From positions 1-23,899 of the forward strand of contig MU266671.1 of the NCBI GenBank assembly GCA_021014945.1: a stretch of 23,899 nt of DNA. Direction: 5' to 3'. Origin of the DNA: Leucogyrophana mollusca (taxonomy: Eukaryota > Basidiomycota > Agaricomycetes > Boletales). Position 1 is the stretch's first letter. Every line of letters begins with the position of its first letter. The position numbers were made by a program, and so were the translations under genes. The notes under the pieces were generated by a model. That model saw nothing but the letters and a program-made list of their open reading frames with translations. It had not been told where the DNA came from and searched no databases. Of the stretch, positions 1 through 10,923 are shown one piece after another.

Positions 1-615
1 TCGTCTTTATAGCTCAAAAACTCGTTGCACAGGCCAGAGGAAGGCCGGAAGGTTAGCATATGTGTTTATTCCCTTTTTGGGAATGCGGTAGTAGACGCGG
101 CAAGTTGTGTGTCTTTGTTTGGCAACGGCTTCGGGATATCACAAAGACAAACACCACTTCAGTATAACACAGTCACTTATGTACAGCACAAGTCACTCGG
201 TCACTGTAGCCACAGATGTATTTCCCAGTTTCGACTAGCTTGTCACGCTGAGGTAAATTAGATATACCGTTTGCACTCGGCTAGTACAGAAGAGCGAGTA
301 CATCAAACTACGAGGTGACGGAACGCTTGGGAAACAAATGGTATCCGAAGCTCCCTGCAGGGGTTTGCAAATTGTCGTAGAGGGTCCAAAAATTGATTTG
401 CAAACCACTGGGATGATGTTACTGCATATCACCCGCAATTCTGTTTTATTCTCACTTGGAGCCGGCTAGCCACAGATTGGTTGGATCGGGCTAGGCGTTC
501 CCTAGATCATGGTTCCATTCGGGATGCCACAACAGATATACAGATACAGATTGATTGATATAAGGTGAGCACACAGAGAAATGTCGTCCAACTACGCCCT
601 TCATTCCTGAGTTAT
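1..615. other. Intergenic, 3' side of the formate dehydrogenase gene
   Basis: No coding region can be supported here. The short open frames on both strands (under 80 codons) match no family I recognise and have no convincing splice context. The stretch holds the 3' flank of the formate dehydrogenase gene, which is transcribed leftward and stops at 616. It also holds an 11 bp inverted repeat at 362-406, listed separately. Confidence 0.6.
362..406. repeat. 11 bp perfect inverted repeat
   Basis: The arms GGTTTGCAAAT (362-372) and ATTTGCAAACC (396-406) are perfect reverse complements separated by 23 bases. Each arm contains the self-complementary octamer TTTGCAAA, so the copies are related in both orientations. 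The repeat lies about 210 bp beyond the formate dehydrogenase stop codon. It could be a fold-back in the 3' flank or the remnant of a small element. No terminal repeats or target duplication were seen around it. Confidence 0.6.
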
Positions 616-2172
616 TTAGCGCTGGCCGTCTGGTGACAAAATCGATTAGGCAAGACAGTTCGCCCACGGATAACCCCATGTACTCACAAGCTTTACTCTC
701 GTACTTGCCCAAGCCGACAATGATGTTTCCAGGCTCTTGGGCCTTGTCCTCGAAGTAGTTCTCGAGAATTTTCTTGGTGCCGTTAGCATAACGAGCCTGG
801 GCATCGAGAGTGGTTCCCGAGTAATGGGGAACCATGCCGTTTCCACCACCAAGAGGGTTCTTGGCCGTGCGCCATACGTGGTCCTTGGGAGCGGGCTGGA
901 CGTTCCAGACATCACCAGAGTAGCCTTAATTTGAACGTCAGTATGGGCATGAAGATGGGCGTGAAACCAGGTACGGACCGTTCAATTGGCCACTTGCAAG
1001 AGCAGCAGCGACAGCATCCTTGTCGCAAATGGCACCGCGAGCAGTGTTGACGAGCCATGCACCCTTCTTGAAGTGCTTGAGGAGCTCAGCGTTGACGAGC
1101 CCGCGGGTTCCCTCGTGCAGAGGGCAGTTGACGGTGACGATGTCGCATTGGGAGACGAACTCCTTGAGGTCCTCGACGCGGCGAGCGTTGACGGCCTTGG
1201 CAGCGGCTGAGGTGTCATGTGTTGAACGTAAGAACGTAGGCGGCATGGCATGTTACCTTACCTTCGGGGAGGGGTGCGTAGTCGTAGTAGAGAAGTTCCT
1301 TGCAGTCGAAGGGCAGCAGACGCTGAAGGACACGGTATCCGATACGGCCAGCACCGATGGTGCCAACGACCTTGTTTTCCAGGTCATATGCGTTGCGAGC
1401 AACTTCGGAGACTTGCCAGTCACCGCGTTCGATCATCTGTTCCGAATGTCTATAAGTTTGAGTGTAATATGCAAATTAAAGTGGGCGTACCTCGTGAGCC
1501 GGAACAAAGTTTCTGACGAGGAGAAGGATGGACATCACAACGTGCTCGGCGACAGAGACGACGTTCGATCCGGATACCTCCAGCACTTGCACGCCTTTCT
1601 TGACGGCAGAGTTGAGGTCGATGTGATCAGAACCGACACCAGCAGTAACACAAAGCTTCAGCTTCTTGGCCTAGAGTGATGTTAATATGGACGTCCAGAA
1701 ATGGGAATAACTTGCGGTCAATCATACCTTCTCGAACAGGTCAGCAGTCAAATATCCGGGGTGGAAGGGTGTCGTGATCAAGACTTCAGCCTAGGATGGA
1801 AAGTCAGCGTCCGCGGACTTGGCAACATAAGCCATTCCTACATCGACAATGTGCTTCTGGAAGTCACTGTCGGGGCCCTCCTTGGAGTCGGAAACCTACA
1901 GAGTGACAGTGAGTACATTGAGCACCGCGAAGCTATTCAAATACATACGATGTATTCGTGACCTTGAGATTCGAGCCATTCACGGATTCCGAGCTTTATG
2001 TCACGGTCAGCACGCAGTTTTGGCTACGAAGGAGTAGATCTACCTGGTTTTCAACGGTACCAAGGAGACGGGGCTCACTCGTGGCAGCAGCGCCACCTTT
2101 GTAGAGAATTGCGAGAACCTGTGGCTGTCAGGCCGGAAAGCAGAGAAAGGAGACAACATAAATCACCTTCAT
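616..2172 (-). CDS. FDH1: NAD-dependent formate dehydrogenase
   Basis: Oxidises formate to CO2 with reduction of NAD+, in the D-2-hydroxyacid dehydrogenase superfamily; probably cytosolic, since no targeting peptide is visible. Ten exons (minus strand): 2167-2172, 2044-2118, 1949-1993, 1842-1895, 1728-1790, 1491-1670, 1262-1436, 979-1206, 688-924, 616-629. They join to 1,077 nt (358 residues), the usual family length. The start ATG-AAG is a 6 nt exon and the product begins [11 protein letters not shown]. Visible motifs are the Rossmann loop GAGRIG near residues 169-174, NTARG with the substrate-binding Arg near 256, and MVPHYSGTT with the catalytic His near 309. The last exon supplies only the final AYGQR, a typical fungal C-terminus. 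One intron (925-978) uses the weak donor GTCCGT. All introns are 48-58 bp. In fungi this enzyme detoxifies formate from C1, oxalate or methyl-group metabolism (family knowledge). Confidence 0.96.
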
Positions 2173-2247
2173 ATTTGCGAGAGATAAAGTGGAATGAGGT
2201 AGAGTGGGTGGTGGGAGATGGACTAAACACTACCAGAATCCACAGGG

Positions 2248-2256
2248 CTTTTATAG
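2248..2256 (-). promoter_or_regulatory. TATA box of the formate dehydrogenase gene
   Basis: On the minus strand the sequence reads CTATAAAAG, ending about 75 bp before the ATG at 2172. This is a standard position for a fungal core promoter. An AGGGG motif (stress-element-like, read on the plus strand) overlaps its upstream edge at 2255-2259, and another lies at 2292-2296. The TATA call is by sequence. Any stress response is inference. Confidence 0.6.
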
Positions 2257-3059
2257 GGGAGCTACAAGGGTGTAAACGGTAATTCCACAACAGGGGACCC
2301 GTCAGCTGACCCGGGTGCAAGCATACAGCTGTATGTGAACATGAAGACTTCCGGTTTTGGCCCTCGGGTGAACACGATGGCGTGGATGTGTCCATCCAAA
2401 CAGAGGCCCTGGCCGGCGCCCTCGAGAAGGATCACGTGAGCGCCACCCGATCGCGAACCGGATTCGTCCAGCCGTACGGAAGAACACGCAGGGGGTCTGG
2501 AGGTGCACCAAAGTTAGGCGGGTGATCTCGGAACTCCATTAGTCCTGACTTACCACGTCCTTCGGTCGTTCCGATTCCAAAAACTGACAGTATTCCCGCC
2601 TACCCACCACGCAAGGATAGACGGCTTCGATCCATCATTTGTAAAAAGCCTGAGAGGGAAAACACGCCAAACGACGAGAATTGGTCTCACGATTATTCGA
2701 CGGTGCTGCTCATCGTGTGCTAGTGGTGACCAAGCGTCCAAACAGCGAATACTAACCTTTTGGTCTATTGTCGGGATTAATGGTTTAGGAGACGACCGGA
2801 GCGCAGAAGGCGCTTGTCCGCAGGAAATGCATCCTCTTCAGTTTGACAGGAAGAGACTTACGGGATCAGCGATGGGAACCGTCAGGATGTAGCGCCTCAC
2901 CCGTAGAGAGACATGTTCACAAAACGAGACGAGGATATTAAGTAACCCGATCTATACTTTGGATGTGGCGAGTTGTCAGTTACTAAATCAATATCTATGG
3001 TACCTGATTGGACTTACTACAGTATGTCCATACGCTGTCCAAGGGTTGCTCTATATCGG
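2257..3059. promoter_or_regulatory. Upstream region of formate dehydrogenase / 3' flank of the ERD1-like gene
   Basis: About 800 bp with no supportable gene, lying between the formate dehydrogenase promoter and the stop of the next minus-strand gene at 3060. Sites visible by eye are a 10 bp perfect palindrome GTCAGCTGAC at 2301-2310 and a CACGTG E-box at 2433-2438. Both could bind dimeric transcription factors such as bHLH proteins, but nothing here proves use. Small open frames at 2302-2511 and 2550-2741 look like chance frames. Confidence 0.45.
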
Positions 3060-4639
3060 TCATGCATCATCGTAATCCGCATGGTCTGGGGAGACCAATT
3101 CGATCGCGTCACCAGGGATACCATCAGGGAAGCCCGAAGGCGGCTTATCTTTCGCCTTCTTCACTACCTCCCATTCTACTCGAATGAATACCCACATCCA
3201 CCTACGCAGCACCTCTGCCATTTCTAGCCAAAAAATAAGGGCGCTACCTTCAGAGTAGGAGTGGAGATGGCTTGATAGCTTGATGGACCACGTTAGGCGA
3301 AGGACGAGATTGAAGAATATGATCAGGGGATACACAGGCAGGGGGTATAGCAGGACGGCACGAAGCCCATATGGATATGGGTGGTGGCGCTGAACCGCAG
3401 GCCTGTTCATAGCGGATGGTGACGAGGCCAGAGTCGTTGATCCATCTACAATGGGATCAGGAGCAAGACGTGGCGAACCATTGAGGGATGCGGCTTTTGA
3501 ATGGAGAGAGGGAAGCATCAGAGCCCGTGGTGGCCTACCCCGTGACTGTGATGATCTGGGTTTCAAGAGATCGAGACCCCAGTCATTGGTTATATCCCAC
3601 CAGAATGAATACAATGAGTTCACAGCAGCAGCTAAAAGCCTAAAAAGCTGTCATTGACGTGGGTCAATTGACGGACAAATCTCACTCACCATAGGCGAAA
3701 CAATGGATGCTCGCCGTGCCACGCTTGGCGCGTGACTTGATCGCCTTTTGCCTCGACGAGCTCAGAGACAGCAATTCTTTGAGCCGCGGAAAGAAATATC
3801 ACTGGAAATGCGGTCGCGTATTTCACAGCGTTGAAAAGGGGTCGTTGACTGGTATTTACGGGGGACTTGTGTTCGATGAGACATTGTCGTAGCCGGATGA
3901 AGTAAGGTATACTTGATGTTACTAGTCAGTGAAGTCAAAGGGCCTCAAAATATCAGTCTTCACCTCATGACGGTAGGCAATATCCACTGAGTCCAGTTCT
4001 CTTGAGAAGGCAAGGTGAGAAGGCTCCCTCCCGGAAGGAGCATGCAAAAGGACAACCAGACATCTCCTAGGACCTTGGCAAAGGATGTGAAAACATCAGC
4101 GAAAACGACGTCCGAAAAGTGTATTGGCTTGTCCGTGGCAGGGAGAAGACATCTTGTTGCAGCCCTAATAGAAGGAAAATTTAGTGGGTTGAAATGAACC
4201 GATATCAAACATCTTACAATAAAAACGCGTCGCGCACGCGCCTTTGGAATATATCAAAGGGACAGATGAGAACAATGAGGACTCCCAACGAACAGACCGC
4301 TGGGATATATCTGAATATATCCACTAAAAATACGTTCGATTGGGTTGAAGCTCGGAAGAGGACCCATGCCAGAAAGCACCATAAAGAATACCAGGTAAAC
4401 AAGCGGTACACGGGCTTGTAGTATGGACTGGCGGGGGAGGTCGTGGATGTAAGCGAAGACCCAAGAGGCAGATAGTTCTGAGCTGGCCGTAATTCTAGCG
4501 CAGCGTCTGCGTCGATGGACTGAAGGTGGAGGCCATGGAGATTTGTAGCCCAACCCACTATACCCAAACCGACCATGAATAGGACGCGAAACGGGAGCGG
4601 GAAAGTGACAGCGAATGGAACATCGTCGTTGGCGTTCAT
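3060..4639 (-). CDS. ERD1: EXS-domain membrane protein, Erd1/Xpr1/Syg1 family
   Basis: Polytopic membrane protein of the EXS family. Yeast Erd1 acts in the Golgi in phosphate recycling and in retention of lumenal and glycosylation enzymes (family knowledge). Exons (minus): 4218-4639, 3964-4164, 3690-3911, 3060-3639. They join to 1,425 nt (474 residues) through introns of 50-53 bp. The ATG at 4637-4639 starts MNANDDVPFAVTFPLPFRV, and a first membrane segment follows directly. Further hydrophobic segments lie around residues 95-115, 120-140 and 360-380. EXS hallmarks in order are FADVFTSFAKVLGDVW, PYFIRLRQCLIEH, NSLYSFWWDITNDWGLDLL, LRLTWSIKLSSHL and EMAEVLRRWMWVFIRVEWE. There is no N-terminal SPX domain, which favours Erd1 over Syg1/Xpr1. 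A Ser/Pro-rich loop of about 65 residues interrupts the last third. It is divergently transcribed from SNU23. Confidence 0.88.
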
Positions 4640-4852
4640 AACACAATCCAAATCTAGGGAAAAGGCTGGCGCATCTAACTGAGGTTGCTGGCAATGCTAA
4701 GAGGATTGTGGCTGCGAACTGCGCGACACGCCAGTGTTTCGACTCGGAATCTTTGATCGAATCCGCCAAGCCTTTCTTGTCTTTGACCTCCGTCACTTGA
4801 CCGTCACGGTGTTGGGCACAACTTTGCTTGCCCAGTCTACTGGCTATCTCTC
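4640..4852. promoter_or_regulatory. Divergent (shared) promoter of ERD1-like and SNU23 genes
   Basis: Only 213 bp separate the ERD1-like ATG (4639, minus) from the SNU23 ATG (4853, plus), so both promoters must lie here or overlap the neighbouring 5' regions. No clear TATA box was seen toward either gene. A compact bidirectional promoter of two housekeeping-type genes is the simplest reading. Confidence 0.6.
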
Positions 4853-5646
4853 ATGGCTGATAAGGCTGGAGCTTACGGGACCAAGGCTGGCGACACAGAC
4901 TTTAGGAAAAAATGGGACAAGGAAGAATACGCAGAGCGGGCGCGAAAGAAGGACGATGAAGAGAGAGAGAGGATGCAAGAGAATGAGGAACGCATGAAAC
5001 AAGGTGAGTAAGAGAATACCATCTTGATACAATCCCATGTTTATCGCACTCATTTCGCGAATAACAGGAAAGAAACCTCGGAAGGGGCAGAAGGAGGACC
5101 TACCAAAGCCCACGGAACTCATGAAACGGCGGGAAGGATCACTCGAACTGGACAAGAATCTCAACAAGACAATGGTCGTCCAAAATCCTGGCGGGAGAGG
5201 GCCAGGGCAGCCGGGATTCTTTTGCGAAACCTGTGGCCGGAACTATAAGGATTCTGTCGGGTACTTGGACCACATCAACAGCAGGGCCCGTATGCATTCC
5301 CGTTGTTTGATGCACCATGCTTTGCCTCATGGGATCTTATTCAGATTTACGGAAATTGGGTCAAACAACACGCGTGGAAAGGTCAACGCTCGAACAAGTC
5401 CGTGCCAGGATAGCGTACCTTCGCGAAAAGACCAAGGAGGCATCCAACGCCAAGTCATTTGATTTCGACCAACGGTTGGCCGACGTCAAGGCTAAGGAAG
5501 CTGCCCGCCGGGCGGAAAAGAAAGCACAGAAACAAGCACAGAAGGAAGAGGCGCGCTTTGCACTCGCCAAGGACTCAGCCATGGGCGGAGACGATGAGAT
5601 GGCCAAACTCATGGGTTTCGGCGGTTTTGGCTCAACGAAAAAATGA
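4853..5646 (+). CDS. SNU23: Snu23/ZMAT2-type zinc-finger protein of the U4/U6.U5 tri-snRNP
   Basis: Spliceosomal protein that joins with the tri-snRNP and helps activate the B complex (family knowledge); nuclear. Exons 4853-5003, 5068-5289 and 5345-5646 join to 675 nt (224 residues). The N-terminus carries the family signature DFRKKWDKEEYAERA, then a charged helix. A matrin/U1-type C2H2 finger follows with Cys103, Cys106, His119 and His125 (FFCETCGRNYKDSVGYLDH). Next comes RVERSTLEQVRARI, strongly conserved in ZMAT2, then an Ala/Glu/Lys-rich coiled coil and a short tail with MGFGGFGSTKK. The codon for His125 is split by the second intron (C|AT), so the finger exists only in spliced mRNA. This is the only plus-strand gene in the window. 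It converges on the isoleucyl-tRNA synthetase with 194 bp between stops. Confidence 0.93.
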
Positions 5647-5840
5647 TCAACACCCCAGACAGCTATCACGACTTAAATGGCACTTGTATCTTTAGCTCAT
5701 CGTTACTTGTATTCACTTTCCAACGGAATATCTCAAGGCGCCTCCCGATTGCAATTCGCAAGATCAAAATTCCTCCGGATTCCAAGTCTACTTTACATTT
5801 GATCTTGACCATTATTCTGCAGCGGCATCCCAATGACCTC

Positions 5841-8800
5841 TTACGCCTGTACCAGCAGCAGCATGAACTTCACATCGGCGATTTCCTGCTCCTCCTCCAT
5901 TAAAACACTTCCCCCCTTTCGCTCCTTCTCTTCCGCTGGAACACTGCGTATGGTTTTCTGGATCGTCTCCGCGTGCTCTTTCAGTGCATCCTGCAGATCT
6001 GCACCTGACCCCTCCTCGAAACGATAAAACACGTCCACGTCGTCCGTAGCTTGTAGACCGGCCTTCTTTCTCAGTTTCTGCACGCGATTTATGATCTCCC
6101 GAGCTAGCCACTCGCTCATCAGCTCCGGGTGCACCTGGATGTCCAGTCGCACAACCACGTCGTTGTCGGTGTGCGTCGCGAATTGCCCCTCGGAGGTCGC
6201 AGGCAGCTCAATGTACCTTTGCACCATCAAGTCGCCCGCGACCAATTCAATCCCGTCGACCGTGAGCTTCCCGCTATCGACGTACGCTTTGACGGCATCG
6301 CTGGGTACACTTGGTAACGCGTTCTTCACACGCCCAAGGTCTTTGCGCAGCTTGCGGCCCAACACCGCCCAGTCTGCGACTGCACGGTAACGCACCCCAG
6401 AAAGGGATTCGTCAGAGGTGAAGACGATGTCACGAACGTTGAGCTCGGAGAGTATATATCGTTCAAGCGATTTCACGTCGTTGATGTATTGCTCATCGGG
6501 GTGGAAGACAAGGAGTTCTTTCAACGGCGTCTGCACAGCTTCTCGTTCGGTCATATCCAATGCGCATACTGACAGAGACGTACCTTTAGAGATAGATTGT
6601 TCTTCTCGCGGATGTTCCTGGTCAAGTCGATAACGGCCTGCATACGCTTAACCTGACGCTCAATCTCGACGTCGAAGTATTCCCCTTTAACCTCGGGGTA
6701 GCTGAGGAAGTGTATGGATCGGGCATCGGCCACCGACGGGTCCTCCGGCATGTATTCGCGCAACGTTTGATATAGGTTTTCCGTCAAGAATGGGGTGTAT
6801 GACGACTTAACACCGGGGAAGGAGAGTTAGCGAGGACACTACTGCGAAGTTCAGTCCCAACATGAACCTACCATCGTCCGGCACAAGGTGAAGAGGGTTT
6901 CGAAGAGGGTATTCAGGGCAGCAACTGTGTCCTCCTTGCCATCTTCACCTTTGAGGCGACGTCTATTAAATCGGATGTACCAGTTCGTCAGCTCATCTAT
7001 CAAATCTAGGAGCCGTGGCAGGATTGTGTAGAGCCTGTAGGCCGCCATCTCTTCGCGAACGAGCGTGATAAGCGACTGGCAGCGAGCGAGGATCCACCGA
7101 TCCATGACGTTGTTTGAGAGGGGCGCATGGGGGTTGTAGATGAACTCGGCACCAGTGGCCTTCTTCAGTAGAGAAACCTGGCCGAGGAAGAAGCGGAACG
7201 AGTTGAGCCAGGGAAGGAGGGCACGCGAGATAACCTCTCGGACACCCTCTTCGCGGAAGCGAAGGTTCTCTCCTCGCACAATGGGGGAGTTGACAAGGAA
7301 AGTCCTGGACAATGTGCATGATCAGCATCTACTTTTAGCCTCTAGAGTCACAACCGCACCTCGTCGCGTCAGCACCGTACAGATCAAACATCAAGTTAGG
7401 GTCAGGATAGTTTCGCAAACTCTTGCTCATCTTCTTCCCGTCGGCAGCGAGGACCAGCCCAGTGACAATCAAGTTCTTCCATGGAGCTTTCCCGAAAAGA
7501 TGTGTTGATAGGACAAGTAGCGTATAGAACCAACCGCGCGTTTGATCGATACCTTCCGAGACGAAATCGCCTGGGAAGTTCTTCTCGAAATACTCCTTGT
7601 TCTCGAACGGATAATGAGCCTGAGCATAGGGCATGCTGGCGAAACAAATGCAGGTCAGGAATGCGAGGATGAAGGAGCTCATATTTTGAAATGCTCACCT
7701 TCCTGACTCAAACCAGCAGTCGAACACTTCTTCAACCCTCTTCAACACCCCTTTGCCGTTCTTCGAAGGGATGGTAATTCCATCGACCTTTTCACGGTGC
7801 AGGTCCGTGATCCCAGTAACTCCCGATAATTGTTCAAGTTCAGCGATGGAGCCCACACATACGATCTGTTTAGAAGATGCGGTCGTTAAGCATGCACAAA
7901 AGAGAAACAGACACGATCTACGTGCCTCTTCATAGTCCTCGCTGACCCAAAGAGGCAGAGGGGTTCCAAAGTACCGGTTTCTTGAGACATTCCAGTCGCG
8001 AGCAGCGGCAAGCCAGTTACCAAACCGACCGTCGCCGACATGTTGCGGTACCCTAATCAGTGCACAAGATATGTAGATGATCTGTTCACGTGGATTCAGG
8101 GCTTAAACACGTACCATAACGTCTGTGCATTATTCTCCACAAGCTGATCTACGATGGGCTGCACTCGGATGAACCACGAAGGTATCGCACGATAGATCAG
8201 AGGAGTCCCAGACCTAAAAGCCGCATGATGTCGAGGATAAAGCGAACAAACATAGCAAGGGAGCTGGCATTGGGTATGCGTAATGGAGCAACTAGAACGA
8301 TGCACCTACCTCCAACAAAAGGGGTATTGATGCTTTATGGTTGATTGCACGATGAGACGGCCTTTCGCCTTCAGCACCTTTTGGATCTCTTTGTCCGCCA
8401 CCTTGCCAGAATATTAATACAAATTCGAAGATAGACGGAGTTACAACCCACTTTGATGTACATTCCCTCGAAATCCGTCACTGGTTTGGTGAATTTGCCT
8501 GAGTCATCAAGAGGGCAGGGTGGCATTTCGGTGGGTTCTACGATGCCGTTCGCGATCGCTATGCGATGATCGTCCTCTCCAAAGGCAGGTGCTTGTTGTA
8601 CAATACCCGTGCCATCAGTTGCAGTCACATATGTGTCAGTAACAACACGGAAGGCACGATCTTCAAACTATTGTTGACATGGTAGTGACGGGTATATGGA
8701 GGAAGTGACGGGTGCAAAAACATGACAATAGTTAGTCATTAAACGTGATCGCGATGAGGTCTACGCACTTGTTCCGTGAAGTACTCGAAGAGGGGCACAA

Positions 8801-9790
8801 ATCTCCACCCCTTCATGTCTGCACCCTTGAACGAGGCCAGTTTCTTGAACTTGGCCTTCTTCGGGTCCTTATACAGCGTCCCCAGAAGCTGATCGCACAA
8901 GATGTAATTCGTATCCTTTTCCTCGTCGTGGATCTTGATGTAAGTTAGATCAGGATGAACGCACAACCCCAGGTTTGCCGGCAGCGTCCACGGGGTCGTC
9001 GTCCATGCCAGAAGCGCGGTGTCGGGGTCATCCACGAGGGTGAATGCAACAGTGATCGCAGGATCACTGACTTCTCTATAATCCGAGCCTGCCTCGAAGT
9101 TCGATAGCGGGGTCGTGCAGCCGGTGGAGTATGGCATGACTCGCTGGCCTCTATACACCATCCCCTTCTTCCACAGCTCCGAAAACGCCCACCACTCGCT
9201 TTCCATGTATGGCGTGTTCATAGTTTTGTAATCGTTGTCGAAATCGATCCATCGACCCATGCGCTCTACGGTAGCTCGCCATTCTGAAGAGTATCGCATG
9301 ACTGTAGCGCGGCATTCGGCGTTGTATTTGTCGATTCCCATCGCCATTACATCCGCCTTGCCGGTGATCCCGAGCTTTTTGTCGATCTCATGCTCCACCG
9401 GCAGCCCGTGTGTATCCCAGCCAAATCGGCGGGGGACGTGATACCCAGATACATGCGCGTGTCGGGTGACGATGTCCTATATCAAGATACAGTTACATCG
9501 TGACGATCACAAGTAGGGGTAGGACATTGCGAAACATACCTTGATGGTTCCCGCCAAAAGATGTCCATAGTGGGGCAGACCCGTGGCAAAAGGTGGTCCA
9601 TCGAAAAAGACGTACTCGGGCTTGCCCTCTGAGAGTTTCAAACTGGTCTGAAACGCGTCGATCTCGCGCCAATATTGGAGCACCTTCTCTTCCTCCTTAG
9701 GGAAATTGAATGGTTTAGAAACTGTTCCGATCGTTAATGATGAGCGCAGTCGATGAGAGGATACGCACTGTCATGCTTTGCGAACGACAT
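5841..9790 (-). CDS. ILS1: Isoleucyl-tRNA synthetase, cytoplasmic
   Basis: Class I synthetase that charges tRNA-Ile. Exons (minus): 9769-9790, 9540-9721, 8769-9476, 8452-8667, 8310-8401, 8115-8213, 7926-8052, 7699-7865, 7360-7635, 6872-7304, 6584-6805, 5841-6530. They join to 3,234 nt (1,077 residues), the normal length for eukaryotic cytosolic IleRS. The start is MSFAKHD, with no mitochondrial presequence. Visible motifs are the HIGH-type HYGH at 58-61 inside [15 protein letters not shown], the tRNA-editing domain with [26 protein letters not shown] before the second half of the catalytic core, and KMSKS at 606-610 ([15 protein letters not shown]). The anticodon-binding region includes [15 protein letters not shown]. 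The C-terminal extension has [12 protein letters not shown]. The intron between exons 7 and 8 (7866-7925) starts with GC instead of GT, and no GT alternative keeps the frame. Confidence 0.97.
7866..7925 (-). other. GC-AG intron in the isoleucyl-tRNA synthetase gene
   Basis: The exon ends with codons for EDYEE and the next begins IVCVGS, the order seen across IleRS proteins. On the minus strand the 60 bp intron starts GAG|GCACGT and ends AACAG|ATC. The nearest GT donor, four bases further in, would put the downstream exon out of frame. A C at donor position 2 is the commonest non-canonical U2 donor. Confidence 0.85.
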
Positions 9791-10923
9791 GATACTGTCC
9801 GGTAATCGATGTACCTGCGGTTGTGACGCAGGGCTGTTTTAAAGGTAGTATAGAGAAGCAAAGGCAAGAGATTTGAGCTTTATAAGACCTGTGCTATTCA
9901 TATCAACTTTGACTGGTGCTGACTCGACCAGCGTTACTTACTCCAGGAACTAGTACCAGCTGTGCACGGCGGTGTGCAAGTCGCTCCTGGACTTCTAGGG
10001 TATGGGATCCTGTGTACTAGAAGGGTCGATTCCGAGTCAGAGAGACAGGATCCAGTTGATGGACCCGACCAAAACCAGAATCGATGTTAGATAACTTTTA
10101 GATCAGGTCATGGGTGAATGTTCGAACTCCGCGGCGTAAGTATCCTTTTTAGGACGCGAATTTGACCCCTCGATCCGTCCGCACACAGGACATCGCCTGT
10201 ATGGGATTATGGGGGGTCCCTGCTGCCCATGCCTTCGAAAATATACCCACACGAATCGCAACTTCAGCCATAACAAGTCGAAACCATAGTCCCAAAAGTA
10301 CGCCCTCAGACGCATGCATATATGATATATAATATCCCTCATGAATCACGAGCGCGTCCGACCCCACAAACCGTCCCGTCAACCAACCGAAAATGAATGC
10401 AACTCGCCAGTTCCCAGCCAGCCTACCGAATACAGTTCAACCAGATACAACAGCAACAAAAACAGCGAAAAGTGAGGAGTAGGAGGGTATATAACACAGT
10501 GGGAGTAGGGTGAAAAGGGTGGGGGTATCGTAGCGTAGCGTAACGGGGCGTAATCAATTCAGTTGTGCGTCTGCCAGCAGACGTGTAGTGTGAGCGGTGC
10601 ACGGTGTCGTGCGGGGTTGGGTGGACTCGACGGATGAGGTCGGGTAAGCTCGATGGAAGCTCGACGGGTAGGGTGGGGTGAGGTCGCGGAGGCGCCATCC
10701 ACAGCTTGGGTGGCTGCGGATGTGCTAAAATCGGAGGGGCTCCGGGGGGTCAGCCCAGAGTGTTCCAGGGTGGGTCAGGTCAGGTCAGGTACCAGTGTCG
10801 GTCAGCGTTGGTCGGTCGGTGAGGTCAGGTCGGGTGCCAATAGGTCAGGTCGGGTCGAGTTGGGTCGGGTCAGGTTGGGCGCATCACCCCACCCATCGTC
10901 GCCATTATCGCGCTCCTCTGCAT
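9791..10923. promoter_or_regulatory. Upstream region of ILS1 and 3' flank of the PBS2-like gene
   Basis: About 1.1 kb with no supportable gene. The right part is the PBS2 3' flank with a pentamer-repeat tract (listed separately). The left part must hold the isoleucyl-tRNA synthetase promoter. An inverted repeat GGATCCTGT / ACAGGATCC (10005-10013 and 10045-10053, 31 bp spacer) lies about 215 bp before the synthetase ATG. Open frames at 10103-10342 and 10653-11072 lack splice context and are compositionally driven by the repeats. Confidence 0.5.
10771..10880 (-). repeat. Degenerate (CYGAC)n pentamer tract behind the PBS2 stop
   Basis: On the plus strand the tract reads as many copies of GGTCA, GGTCG and GTCGG in near-tandem array. 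On the PBS2 sense strand this is repeated CTGAC/CCGAC. It begins about 43 bp after the PBS2 stop codon and so probably lies in the 3' UTR. Copies are irregular, with short interruptions, so it is an imperfect microsatellite-like array. Confidence 0.8.

Noticed and set aside
1020..1679. 219-codon plus-strand open frame
   Set aside because: It lies antisense to the well-supported formate dehydrogenase exons, crosses their introns and shows no family motif.
2301..2310. Palindrome GTCAGCTGAC as a defined operator
   Set aside because: A single 10 bp palindrome in an 800 bp upstream region is compatible with chance. It is mentioned only as a site in the promoter region.
4254..4796. 180-codon minus-strand frame overlapping the start of the ERD1-like gene
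   Set aside because: It is a different frame over the ERD1 first exon. The EXS family signature (FPLPFRVLF, GWATNLHGLHL) is in the other frame.
10085..10160. tRNA gene suggested by a GTTCGAACTCC B-box-like motif near 10115
   Set aside because: No A box, no acceptor-stem pairing and no cloverleaf could be drawn around it.
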